Of a stretch of 64,000 nt of DNA, positions 43,705 through 53,553 are shown one piece after another (the first letter of the stretch is position 1; the number at the start of each line of letters is the position of its first letter). The notes under the pieces were generated by a model. The model was not told the origin of the DNA. It searched no databases and saw only the letters and a program-made list of their open reading frames with translations. Both the position numbers and the translations under genes were made by a program. Origin of the DNA: Alphaproteobacteria bacterium (GTDB taxonomy: Bacteria > Pseudomonadota > Alphaproteobacteria > Rhodobacterales > Rhodobacteraceae); NCBI GenBank assembly GCA_030431485.1, contig JAUIIR010000013.1:1-64000 (forward strand), read 5' to 3'.

Positions 43705-45669
43705 TTATCCCAAGCCCAATGCTTTGCGGCGCCGTGTCGCCCAGACTGTGACAAGATGATCCACCATCAACCCCATAAACGCCACGGCCAGCCCCAGCAC
43801 CATGCCTTTGCCCACATCACTCGACGACAGGGCGCGCTGCATTTCCTGGCCAAGGTCCTGCGTGCCAATGAACGCCGCGATGATCACCATGAACAGAGAA
43901 AACATGACAGATTGGTTCACGCCGACCATGATTGTCGGCAGCGCCAGCGGCAGCCGAACAGACCACAGTGTTTGCTTCCGTGTCGCGCCGGACATGTCAG
44001 CCGCCTCGATCTGAGCATCAGGAACACCGCGCAACCCTTCGATCGTGTATCGGATCAGAGGCACAGCCGCAAACAGCACCACAGCCCCAACCACAGCGAC
44101 GTCATTCACACCGAACAGCATGATCACCGGGATCAGATAGATAAAACTCGGAAACGTCTGAAGCGTATCACACACCAACAGCACGGTCTTGGCACGACGG
44201 TCGCTGCGTGACCCCCAGATGCCCAACGGAAAGCCAATCAGCGTGGCAATGAAGACCGAAAAGGTCACTGTGTAGACAGTGATCATTGCGCGATCCCACC
44301 AGCCTGACAGCGCGATCAGCCCAAAGTAGGCGAGACAGATCAGCGCCGAACGCCGCCCGCCCACGGCCCAGCCCACAGCCATTAGGAAAACCAGAACCGC
44401 CGACACCGGCAACCACAGCATGCCGTCCCGCAACGGGATCAGCACCCAGACAATCAGGAACCAACGCAACCATTGCGTCACCGGATCAAGCGTGGCGATG
44501 ATCCAATCCATCGCTACATCCAATGGATCGGCCAGGCTTAGGGCCTCACGGCGGCCAATCTCGTGCAGCAGCGGAAAGATCAGGGAAAGCCCCCAGAGCA
44601 CAACCGTGGCGAACACCCAGATCAGGAGCAAACGATGTCGTACGGCCCATGGCGTACCCTTCTCCATGTGTACGGGTTGTTTCATCGCCCATGCCTTGGA
44701 GCAACGGTCGAGCATGACCGCAAGCAGAACAATCGTGATGCCGATCTCGAACGAGCGCCCAATTTTGAGAGCCTGCAAAAGTTGCAGGAGCTTCTGTCCG
44801 AGTCCGGGCATTCCGATAAAACTGGCCAGAACCACCATGGCAAGGCACTGCATAATGACCTGGTTCACACCCACGAGTATTTCGGTCCTTGCCGTCGGCA
44901 GGCGCACGTGGCGCAGCAACTGCCAAGGGGTCGCAGCTGCCATTTGTCCGGCTTCGATAACCTCAGTCGGGACCTTTTGCAGCCCCAGAAGCGTCATTCG
45001 GATCATCGGCGGTACAGAAAAAATGATGGTTACGATGGCTCCGGCCTTGGGGCCCACGCCGACAAACACCACGACAGGGATCATGTAGGCGAAATGCGGC
45101 AGCGACTGCGCCACATTCAAAAGCGGGTTCAAAACCGCGCGGAACCGTGCACTGCGCCATGCCAACGTGCCCATAACGAGCCCCAACAGGACAGATACAG
45201 GCGCGGCAATCAGGATCACCGAAAGCGTCTCCATCGCCCACTGCCACTGACCCATCACAGCGATCCAGACAAAGGTCAGACCTGACAGCGCGGCCAGCCG
45301 CCATCCGTTGAGGGCATAGCCAACAATAGCCGCAGTTACGGCGATCACGCTCCAAGGGATTGGACCAATGCGCGGCCAGCGGTTTTTGCCATAGAGCAAG
45401 TTGGCGGTCACATCCAAAAACCAATCCAGCCCATCCGCAAAAGCGCGGGTCACATGGACCAAACCCAGATCATCACGCATGAAATTGAAAACGGCGTTGA
45501 ACCAATCGGCAAAAGGCAGCACCCACGCCTCAGGCAGCCGGATCATTGCGTCTGGCAGCAAGCCCTTGGCAAGTGCGAGGCAGAGCGCTGCACCGAACAG
45601 CACCTGCGCCATGCGCAAACGGGACTGGCCCGCGACGGATACGGGCGCATCGGTCGCGACCGTGGTCAT
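43705..45669 (-). CDS. tmoW: TMAO ABC transporter permease TmoW (tandem permease)
   Basis: A 654-residue protein with two ProW-like permease domains in one chain. The two cytoplasmic EAA loops read VPTEVIEAGQMAAATPWQLL (residues 233-252) and VPDAQIEAADMSGATRKQTL (549-568). A tandem permease of this length is the hallmark of TmoW; ProW/OpuAB permeases of other betaine systems have one domain. Its start overlaps the tmoV stop by four bases. Lettering follows the ProV/ProW analogy. The Tdm and Dmm genes nearby support TMAO as substrate. Confidence 0.87.
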   Translation of the reverse strand: MTTVATDAPVSVAGQSRLRMAQVLFGAALCLALAKGLLPDAMIRLPEAWVLPFADWFNAVFNFMRDDLGLVHVTRAFADGLDWFLDVTANLLYGKNRWPRIGPIPWSVIAVTAAIVGYALNGWRLAALSGLTFVWIAVMGQWQWAMETLSVILIAAPVSVLLGLVMGTLAWRSARFRAVLNPLLNVAQSLPHFAYMIPVVVFVGVGPKAGAIVTIIFSVPPMIRMTLLGLQKVPTEVIEAGQMAAATPWQLLRHVRLPTARTEILVGVNQVIMQCLAMVVLASFIGMPGLGQKLLQLLQALKIGRSFEIGITIVLLAVMLDRCSKAWAMKQPVHMEKGTPWAVRHRLLLIWVFATVVLWGLSLIFPLLHEIGRREALSLADPLDVAMDWIIATLDPVTQWLRWFLIVWVLIPLRDGMLWLPVSAVLVFLMAVGWAVGGRRSALICLAYFGLIALSGWWDRAMITVYTVTFSVFIATLIGFPLGIWGSRSDRRAKTVLLVCDTLQTFPSFIYLIPVIMLFGVNDVAVVGAVVLFAAVPLIRYTIEGLRGVPDAQIEAADMSGATRKQTLWSVRLPLALPTIMVGVNQSVMFSLFMVIIAAFIGTQDLGQEMQRALSSSDVGKGMVLGLAVAFMGLMVDHLVTVWATRRRKALGLG

Positions 45670-46697
45670 TGGGCTTCTCCAAACAACACGTCCAATGCAC
45701 GCTGCTTGTCTAAGGCACCAATCACTCCGCCATCCGGTCCGGCAACTGGGAGGATCGACCGCTCATCATTCACCAGAAGACGCGCCAGTTGGGAAATTGT
45801 CTTGCTGCCATCCACGGCGTCCCCGCTCAGGCTGAGGCCATTTACCGGTCCGGCCAAAGCACTCGCATGAACCACGCGCGCTTTTTCGATTTCTTCAGTG
45901 AACTTTGCCACATAGGGCGTCGCTGGCTCCATCACGATCCGGTCAGGCCTGTCGATCTGTTCGACCGCTCCGTCCTTCATGATGGCGATGCGGTCGGCAA
46001 GCCGCAGTGCCTCGTCGAAGTCATGGGTAATAAATACGATTGTCTTGCCAAGCATCTCTTGCAAGCGCAGGAATTCGTCCTGCATCTCGCGCCGGATCAA
46101 CGGATCAAGTGCTGAAAAAGGCTCATCCAAAAACCAGATATCCGGCTCGATTGCGAGACTTCTGGCAATGCCAACCCGTTGCTGCTGGCCGCCGGACAAT
46201 TCGCGTGGGAAGTAATCTTCGCGCCCGCCCAATCCGACCAATTCGATCACTTCCATCGCGCGAGCGCGGCGCGCGTGAATATCCTGCCCGCGCATTTCCA
46301 GCGGAAAGGCGACATTGTCCAGCACCGTCCGGTGCGGAAGAAGGCCAAAACTTTGAAAGACCATGCCCATCTTGTTGCGGCGTAAGTCGATCAGTTGCCG
46401 CTCCGACAGATCGCCGATGACGTGGCCTTCAACTTCGATGGCGCCGCCAGTGATATCCAACAGACGCGACATACAGCGTACAAGCGTCGATTTCCCGGAA
46501 CCAGACAGGCCCATGATCACCAACATCTCGCCCTTGGCAATATCCAATGAAACGTTGCGCACGGCCGGGACATAGCCATCTGCACGAATTGCCTCGAAAC
46601 TTGCAGCCGGGTCCAATCCCGCGAGATAGGCTTCCGGCTGTGGTCCGAACATTTTCCAGACATTGCGACAGGAAATCACGGGTTTTTGGTCAGTCAT
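45666..46697 (-). CDS. tmoV: TMAO ABC transporter ATP-binding protein TmoV
   Basis: A 343-residue ProV-type ATPase: Walker A GLSGSGKST (63-71), signature LSGGQQQR, Walker B IWFLDEP and a C-terminal regulatory part with one CBS-like unit. As in other ProV relatives there is an N-terminal insertion (PQPEAYLAGLDPAASFEAIRADGYVPAV) before the core. The start MTDQKP at 46697 has AGAGG upstream; the longer frame is rejected. It drives uptake of the osmolyte bound by TmoX. Confidence 0.87.
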   Translation of the reverse strand: MTDQKPVISCRNVWKMFGPQPEAYLAGLDPAASFEAIRADGYVPAVRNVSLDIAKGEMLVIMGLSGSGKSTLVRCMSRLLDITGGAIEVEGHVIGDLSERQLIDLRRNKMGMVFQSFGLLPHRTVLDNVAFPLEMRGQDIHARRARAMEVIELVGLGGREDYFPRELSGGQQQRVGIARSLAIEPDIWFLDEPFSALDPLIRREMQDEFLRLQEMLGKTIVFITHDFDEALRLADRIAIMKDGAVEQIDRPDRIVMEPATPYVAKFTEEIEKARVVHASALAGPVNGLSLSGDAVDGSKTISQLARLLVNDERSILPVAGPDGGVIGALDKQRALDVLFGEAQ

Positions 46698-46720
46698 CAA
46701 GCACCTCTGCTGGAACCGGG

Positions 46721-46749
46721 ACCTCCCCGACACCGCGTACCGGGGAGGT
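46721..46749 (-). terminator. Intercistronic hairpin between tmoX and tmoV
   Basis: A perfect nine-base stem (ACCTCCCCG with CGGGGAGGT) and an 11-base loop follow the tmoX stop by about 24 bases on the minus strand. No T run. It probably lowers read-through from the binding-protein gene into tmoV and tmoW. Confidence 0.72.
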
Positions 46750-46772
46750 AATTCAGGTACGAAAACGAGTGG

Positions 46773-47798
<1,026 letters not shown>

Positions 47799-47818
47799 TT
47801 AAAAAAAGTAGACAGGAA

Positions 47819-47881
47819 ATGTGAACAGGTCAGACATGAGGCATGAACAGGCTATGCCGTAATGTGAAAAGTTGTTAACAG
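47819..47881 (-). promoter_or_regulatory. Tor-box-like repeats upstream of tmoX
   Basis: On the minus strand three direct repeats read CTGTTCACAT (47819-47828), CTGTTCATGC (47841-47850) and CTGTTAACAA (47872-47881). The E. coli TorR target decamer is CTGTTCATAT, so the matches are 9, 8 and 7 of 10. Spacings are 22 and 31 bases. They lie 96-158 bases upstream of the tmoX start and in the torR leader, and their orientation is that of tmoX transcription. A TorR-controlled tmoX promoter is the simplest reading. Confidence 0.7.
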
Positions 47882-47919
47882 GAAAGATATTTTCCTCCGG
47901 GTTTCCCTACGTGGTTTCG

Positions 47920-48624
47920 ATGCACCAAGCACAGACACAGATACTGGTCATAGAGGACGAGCCCGTTTCAAGGTCGGCGCTGGTGATCTACCTTGAATCT
48001 CAGGGATTTGCGGTATCCGAGGCCGCGAGTGCAGAAGAAGCTGAAACGATTCTGTCGCAAGGCGCGATCGATCTGATGCTGGTGGACGTCAATCTGCCCG
48101 GCAAAGACGGACTGCGCCTTGCCCGTGAACAGCGCGCGATTTCAGATATCGGCATCATCCTCGTCTCGGGACGCGATGACGATGTGGACAGGATCGTGGG
48201 GCTTGAGATTGGCGCCGACGACTATGTCTGTAAGCCTTTCAATCGTCGCGAGCTATTGGCGCGGATCAAAAACCTCCTGTATCGTACGGGTCAGGCAAAC
48301 CATGCCCAGCGCCAGCTTTATCGGTTCGAGCGGTTCACTTTCGACAGCCGCGCACGCCGCCTGGAGGATCCGGAGGGCAACACGGTGCCTTTGACCCGAG
48401 CGGAGTTCGAGGTCCTGTTCTGCCTTGTAACACATGCCGGTCAGGTCGTTACAAGGGATGCTCTGATGGGACGCGTCACACATCGGCAATATGGGACAAA
48501 CCCGCGTACGGTTGATGTTCTCGTACGCCGTTTGCGTGCCAAACTGGAACCGGACCCGGCCCAACCAATGCTGATCTGCACAGTGCATGGCGAGGGATAT
48601 AGCTTTACGCCTCGTGTGACATGA
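47920..48624 (+). CDS. torR: TorR-like response regulator
   Basis: OmpR-type response regulator of 234 residues: receiver domain with Asp56 as phosphorylation site (LMLVDVNLPG) and Lys106 (CKPFN), then a winged-helix DNA-binding domain with RRLEDPEGNTVPLTRAEFEVL and RTVDVLVRRLRAKLE. The start MHQAQTQI at 47920 is preferred to a TTG 48 bases upstream that would lie among the tor boxes. It converges with torS (20-base overlap of the ends) and is divergent from tmoX. Named TorR for its partners torS and torT and for the tor-box-like sites beside it. Confidence 0.85.
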   Translation: MHQAQTQILVIEDEPVSRSALVIYLESQGFAVSEAASAEEAETILSQGAIDLMLVDVNLPGKDGLRLAREQRAISDIGIILVSGRDDDVDRIVGLEIGADDYVCKPFNRRELLARIKNLLYRTGQANHAQRQLYRFERFTFDSRARRLEDPEGNTVPLTRAEFEVLFCLVTHAGQVVTRDALMGRVTHRQYGTNPRTVDVLVRRLRAKLEPDPAQPMLICTVHGEGYSFTPRVT

Positions 48625-51523
48625 CCTCGGGGCCATCGGTCTTCAACACATCGACCAAAGCGTCTTGCATCGCTTCGCGGATGAGCGGAACCAGTGCAGC
48701 CATGCGTGCGACCAACGGCTCCACGTGGCCATCTGCGTCTTCAATACGGCGCAGGAACTCCATCGCTTCTGACAAATCGTAGTTTCCAAGGCTTCCTTTC
48801 ATCCGGTGCGCCACCCGCCGCAACTCAGTCTCATCCTCCGCCTTCAACGCAGCGACGAGTTCCGCTTGTTCGGTCTCGATCCGGTCCAGAAAAAGACGCG
48901 CGATGTGCGCAGCCTGTTCGGCTCCCAGATCAGCCTTGTCCCGCTCAAGGGCGCGGCGAAGGAGATCCACCCGGCTTTGGGCATTCGACTTTGGCATACG
49001 GGACGAGAGAAAGACCGCCCCCTCCCGCCCCTGCATTACGCTGTCCAGCGCCAATGCCAGACGTTCCGGCGCAACGGGTTTCGCGACAAAACTATTCATC
49101 CCCGCCGCCAAATGTGTGTCGATCTGCTCTTCTTGCACGTGGGCGGACAGACCGATGATCGGGATTGCTGCCAGTTCCGGGTCCTTGTCAGCACGAATAC
49201 GCCGTGTGGCTTCGACGCCATCTATCCCGGGCAGCTTTACATCCATCAGTATGACGTCGAACAGTTCAGTTTTCAGCCGCGCCAAAGCCGTTTCAGCATT
49301 TGCCAGGCAAACGCAGCGATGCCCCATACGTTCAAGATAGGCACGCGCCACCATCTGGTTGATGTCGTTATCTTCCACGACCAGCACATCCAGAGGCACG
49401 TCGGCCCGAGCGATTGCCGTGGGACGCGTCATCTGGTCTATCTCGGAAAGATCGCCTTCGTTCAACTCGACCATCAGCGAGAAGACCGACCCAACACCCA
49501 CCGTGCTTTCAAGAGTCAGACGCGCGCCCATCGCGTCGGCGAACCGCTTGGAAATTGCAAGCCCGAGCCCGGTGCCGCCATATTGGGCACTGATCCGGGT
49601 ATGCTCTTGCTCGAACGCTTCGAAAATGCGTGCTTTGGCCTCGTCGGAAACACCACGCCCGGTATCGCTTATCTCAAACACCACGCTCTGCTGTTTCTGT
49701 CCGGCAGGGCTGACACGCACGCGGAGAATGACCTCACCGGAGTCGGTGAATTTCAACGCATTGGATAGCAGATTGAACAGAATCTGGCGCAACTTCGACA
49801 CGTCGCCGATGAACACGTCGGCAAGTTCAGCGGGATGGTCCAGCAAGACAGGGAGCCCCCGCGCCTCGGCCCCGGGTCGGATCAGCGCAACGATGTCGTC
49901 GGTCAATCTCCTGAGCGAAAACGGCGCAGAAACCACCGTGACTCCGGCATGCTCTATCTTTGAATAGTCGAGGATGTCGTTCAAAATCTGCAACAGGTTC
50001 TGACCAGAAGCCTGCGCCGCATTGACCCTTTGCGCCTGAGTGTCAGAAAGCGCCTCATCCGAAAGGCTGCGCAACAGGCCCAACATGCCGTTCATCGGCG
50101 TGCGGATTTCGTGGCTCATCATAGCGAGGAACTCGGATTTGGCACGGTCGGCGGCTTCGGCTTTGTGACGGGCTTCCTCGTGCGCACTCGCCTCTTTCCG
50201 CAAGGCCTCGGTCTGACGGCTTACAAGCGTTTCGAGATTGGTTCGATGCGCCATCAACTCGCGCGCAGTGGCATCACGCTGGTGTTCCAGCTCACGCTTC
50301 GCGATGGCTTGCTGGCGAAACTGCTCGGTCGCGGCTTCCATGCGGGCGATCTCGTCATTGCCGCGGCTGCGAATTTCACGATCAAGATTGCCGGTCGCTA
50401 GCGCAGTCATGTTCTCATAGAGTTGATCAAGCGGGCGCGTGATCCTTCCGCGAACAAGAAACCAGAGCACAGCCAACGCAAGACAAAGCGCAATCAATGC
50501 CGCCATGCTGCTCCGGATCTGCGCTTCTTTCATCTGCTGCGCAACGGTGTCACCGGATCGAACGGCCAGCGTTTGCAATCCGTCAGCCACGGCCGCAGCC
50601 TCGTCCGCAAGAAGCCGCGCCTGACCCTGCACTTCGCGCTTCAACGCTTCGATGCCCGCGCGTGTTTCGATGATTGATCGTTGTAGATCAAAAAGACTTG
50701 CACCCGGTTGCGAAACGGCTTGCAATTGCAGCAAATAGCTTTGGGCCAGTGCCAATCGGCCCGGATCTCGGATCGCATCAATGCGCCGCGACACCACCGC
50801 AAGTCCTTGCTCAAACGCGGCCTCCATCGCGTCCAGTTCGGCCGTCTCGGCCGCGCCATCGATCCGGCTTACCAGCAATCCCAGCTCCGCTGCTCGCGAG
50901 CGGAGTTCGTACATCAATCCAAGCTGGAACAGATCGACTTCCAAAAGCTTGTCGAGAGTATCGAGCAAGGTGTCGTTGACGCCAGGACCAGAGACAACGT
51001 CACCATACAGGCTGGATACGACCGCCGTCGTGCCCATCTCTGCATTTGCAACGAGTGTATCTGCCATATCCACCAAGGTGTTTGTCACATCCAGAGCCAC
51101 CTGTGCCCGATCACTGGCCAGAGTGTCGGCGGTGATGCGCTGCGCGACCAGGCGGTCAAGTCGTTCAAGAGCGGCCCCAATGCGGGCAACCGTGCCCTGA
51201 AGACCGACGATGTCCGTTCCTCGTGTCTCTCGCAGGCGTCCCAAACGACGAGACAATGCATCGACTTGTGCCAACAGGTCTTTCGACAAATCCTCCCGCT
51301 CGTTCTGATTGGCGATATCCGCAAGCTGCGGGGCAATCGCGACAATGCTTGTGCTTTCTTCCGCGATACCTCTCATGTCGCCGATATCCGGAATGGTCTG
51401 GCTGATGACATCAGATTGCCGGATCGCAAGGCTGCGCAATTCGACAAGACCCATAAGCCCCGCCAGTGTCGGGAGCCCCGCAATCAGCACAAAGGCAAAA
51501 AGCAATTTGGCCCTCAATCCCAT
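48605..51523 (-). CDS. torS: TorS-like hybrid sensor kinase
   Basis: A 972-residue unorthodox sensor kinase: membrane helices at about 7-27 and 337-357 enclosing a large periplasmic all-helical sensor, HAMP at about 358-410, phosphoacceptor His471 (MSHEIRTPMNGML), ATPase domain with ISDTGRGV and GGTGLGL, receiver with Asp761 (ILMDVKLPG) and a C-terminal HPt domain with His906 (AHRMKGSLGN). This H-D-H phosphorelay and size are those of TorS. In E. coli TorS reads TMAO through the periplasmic TorT and phosphorylates TorR. Both partners flank it here. Confidence 0.88.
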   Translation of the reverse strand: MGLRAKLLFAFVLIAGLPTLAGLMGLVELRSLAIRQSDVISQTIPDIGDMRGIAEESTSIVAIAPQLADIANQNEREDLSKDLLAQVDALSRRLGRLRETRGTDIVGLQGTVARIGAALERLDRLVAQRITADTLASDRAQVALDVTNTLVDMADTLVANAEMGTTAVVSSLYGDVVSGPGVNDTLLDTLDKLLEVDLFQLGLMYELRSRAAELGLLVSRIDGAAETAELDAMEAAFEQGLAVVSRRIDAIRDPGRLALAQSYLLQLQAVSQPGASLFDLQRSIIETRAGIEALKREVQGQARLLADEAAAVADGLQTLAVRSGDTVAQQMKEAQIRSSMAALIALCLALAVLWFLVRGRITRPLDQLYENMTALATGNLDREIRSRGNDEIARMEAATEQFRQQAIAKRELEHQRDATARELMAHRTNLETLVSRQTEALRKEASAHEEARHKAEAADRAKSEFLAMMSHEIRTPMNGMLGLLRSLSDEALSDTQAQRVNAAQASGQNLLQILNDILDYSKIEHAGVTVVSAPFSLRRLTDDIVALIRPGAEARGLPVLLDHPAELADVFIGDVSKLRQILFNLLSNALKFTDSGEVILRVRVSPAGQKQQSVVFEISDTGRGVSDEAKARIFEAFEQEHTRISAQYGGTGLGLAISKRFADAMGARLTLESTVGVGSVFSLMVELNEGDLSEIDQMTRPTAIARADVPLDVLVVEDNDINQMVARAYLERMGHRCVCLANAETALARLKTELFDVILMDVKLPGIDGVEATRRIRADKDPELAAIPIIGLSAHVQEEQIDTHLAAGMNSFVAKPVAPERLALALDSVMQGREGAVFLSSRMPKSNAQSRVDLLRRALERDKADLGAEQAAHIARLFLDRIETEQAELVAALKAEDETELRRVAHRMKGSLGNYDLSEAMEFLRRIEDADGHVEPLVARMAALVPLIREAMQDALVDVLKTDGPEVMSHEA

Positions 51524-51592
51524 TGGGTCATTTCCCTATCCGATTGTCCGTGACCATTGCCGTCCACTTCCTTTGCCGGGTATGTTTCAGCT

Positions 51593-52651
51593 ATGCGACC
51601 TTTGTGGACCATTATTCTGTGTTTTGTCGCCGGGGCGGTAAACGCCGAGCCCTGGCGCATTCATGTACCCGATGCACCGTTTGACTATGACGGGCCGGGA
51701 ACGGTCCAGCAATATACGCCTCTGACCCGCGCGGCGGAACCTTGGACGATGTGTGTTGCCTACCCCCATTTGAAAGATTCATATTGGCTCAGCGTCAATC
51801 ACGGCATGGTCGAAGAAGCTCGTCGACTTGGCGTCGGATTTCGGCTGATCGAGGCTGGCGGCTATCCAAATCTCGAACGCCAGCGACAGCAGGTCCGCGA
51901 TTGCGTCGATGATGGGGCTGATGCATTGATTGTCGGCACGGTATCCTTCGACGGGCTGACTGAAACGTTGAAAGAGATTTCTCAGCAGATTCCGGTCATT
52001 GCCGCGGTCAACGACATTGCTGATGAGGGCATAACTGCAAAAGTTGGCGTGTCATGGACGCAAATGGGTTTCGTCGCTGGCCGCATGATTTCGGACCGCC
52101 ACGCGCAAGGCACTCCGACTGTCCGGGTTGCCTGGTTTCCCGGCCCTGATGGCGCTGGTTGGGTGCGTTTCGTAGAGGATGGATTTCGGCGAGCCGTACA
52201 AGACAGCGCGGTGGAGATAGCCGTAACCAAATACGGAGATACAGGGCGCGAAATCCAGGTTCTGCTGGTCGAAGAAGCGCTCGATGAAGTGCCGGATCTT
52301 GACTACATCGTCGGCGCGGCACCGGCAGCCGAAGCCGCTGTTTCAGTCTTGCGCAGCCGTGGCAAGGAAGGCCACACAAAGATCGTATCAGACTACATGA
52401 CACATGCAGTCCATCGCGGCATCCTACGCAATAAGATCCTTTTTGCCCCCACAGATTTCCCCGTTTTGCAGGGCCGAATGGCCATCGAATTCGCCGCGCG
52501 TGCTATCGAAGGCAGTTTGGTACATCGCCAAGCCGGTCCGGTTATCATACCGATCACAGCGGAAAATATTGGCCTTGAGCAAACAGGTGAGACTCTGGCG
52601 CCTGCCAGTTTCATCCCGGTCTTCAGCTTGCAACCCGACGTCTCTGAATAA
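51593..52651 (+). CDS. torT: TorT-like periplasmic TMAO-sensing protein
   Basis: A 352-residue periplasmic-binding-type protein with a signal peptide (MRPLWTIILCFVAGAVNA, cleavage before EPW) and TorT-like segments PWTMCVAYPHLKDSYWLSVNHGMVEEARRLG, VSFDGL, VRVAWFPGPDGAGWV and YIVGAAPAAEAAVSVL (named for position, not joined). It is divergent from torS with 69 bases between. In the known system TorT binds TMAO and signals to the TorS sensor domain instead of feeding a transporter. An ATG at 51557 is in frame, but the later start gives a proper signal peptide. Confidence 0.85.
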   Translation: MRPLWTIILCFVAGAVNAEPWRIHVPDAPFDYDGPGTVQQYTPLTRAAEPWTMCVAYPHLKDSYWLSVNHGMVEEARRLGVGFRLIEAGGYPNLERQRQQVRDCVDDGADALIVGTVSFDGLTETLKEISQQIPVIAAVNDIADEGITAKVGVSWTQMGFVAGRMISDRHAQGTPTVRVAWFPGPDGAGWVRFVEDGFRRAVQDSAVEIAVTKYGDTGREIQVLLVEEALDEVPDLDYIVGAAPAAEAAVSVLRSRGKEGHTKIVSDYMTHAVHRGILRNKILFAPTDFPVLQGRMAIEFAARAIEGSLVHRQAGPVIIPITAENIGLEQTGETLAPASFIPVFSLQPDVSE

Positions 52652-52761
52652 CACGTCGGACAAAGCCGTGCGGTGATCTGCAGAATTGATACTTGACCGG
52701 CACTGCCCCGCATGCCGCGAGGCAAATGGGATTTGACAATTCCGAACTGCTTCTTCGAACG

Positions 52762-52841
52762 GAAGGTAAAAATCTACTGAAAGGAAATTTTTTTGCAATA
52801 ACATGAAACTGGCCTTACCTATTAGGTTGTCGTTTACCTTC
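52762..52841. promoter_or_regulatory. Separated inverted repeat upstream of the XRE-cupin gene
   Basis: GAAGGTAAA at 52762-52770 and its exact complement TTTACCTTC at 52833-52841 lie 62 bases apart in the 227-base region between torT and the XRE-cupin regulator. The distance suits two operator half-sites or a looped complex; a link to autoregulation is a guess. Confidence 0.4.
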
Positions 52842-52878
52842 TGCGACTTTCCTGAATTCAATCCCGGGGCTCATTGGA

Positions 52879-53526
52879 ATGACTCTACTTAAGGCCAGCA
52901 ACTTGTCCAAACTGTCTCAGGATCCTCATAAGGTTGTCGAAGAACGAGAGAAGGTGCTCGAAGTTGCGATAGGCCGCGAGGTTCGGGCATTCCGGAAAAA
53001 AAAGAATATCACTGTGGCGGAACTATCGGCTCTGACAAACCTGTCGATTGGGATGCTGTCGAAGATCGAAAACGGAAACACGTCGCCGTCTCTTACGACC
53101 CTGCAATCCTTGGCCAACGCACTTTCTGTACCGCTGACCGCGTTCTTCAAGACATATGAGGAACGACGCGAGGCAGTTCATACCAAGTCGGGTGAAGGCG
53201 TCGAGATTGAGCGCGCTGGCACGCGGTCCGGGCACCAATACAATCTGCTTGGCCATATTGGCGCAAACAACAGCGGCGTGATCGTCGAACCCTACCTGAT
53301 CGAACTCAACAGCGAGTCCGACACATTCAAGACATTCCAACATGACGGGATCGAAATGATTTACATGTTGGAAGGTGTGGTCGGCTACCGCCACGGTTCA
53401 GAGACCTATCAGCTTGAGGCGGGCGATACGCTGTTCTTCGACGCCGATGCGCCACACGGGCCTGAAGAATTGGTACAATTCCCAATCAGGTATCTGTCGA
53501 TCATCAGCTACAAGCAGGAAAACTAA
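52879..53526 (+). CDS. XRE-family regulator with cupin domain
   Basis: A 215-residue protein: XRE helix-turn-helix at about 32-90 (VAELSALTNLSIGMLSKIENGNTSPSLTTLQSLANAL) and a C-terminal cupin (HDGIEMIYMLEGVVGYRHGSETYQLEAGDTLFF and DADAPHG, residues about 155-200). Such fusions often regulate amine or polyamine catabolism and sense a small ligand with the cupin. It converges with dmmC and is the closest one-component regulator to the dmm operon, so it is a fair candidate for its control. Confidence 0.88.
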   Translation: MTLLKASNLSKLSQDPHKVVEEREKVLEVAIGREVRAFRKKKNITVAELSALTNLSIGMLSKIENGNTSPSLTTLQSLANALSVPLTAFFKTYEERREAVHTKSGEGVEIERAGTRSGHQYNLLGHIGANNSGVIVEPYLIELNSESDTFKTFQHDGIEMIYMLEGVVGYRHGSETYQLEAGDTLFFDADAPHGPEELVQFPIRYLSIISYKQEN

Positions 53527-53528
53527 AA

Positions 53529-53547
53529 CGGGGCCGTTATGGCCCCG
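53529..53547 (-). terminator. Terminator of the dmm operon
   Basis: A seven-base GC stem (CGGGGCC/GGCCCCG) with a five-base loop lies between the convergent XRE-cupin and dmmC genes. On the minus strand it is followed by TTTTAGTTTTC, a good T-rich tail; on the plus strand the tail is weak. Confidence 0.75.
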
Positions 53548-53553
53548 GCTGGT

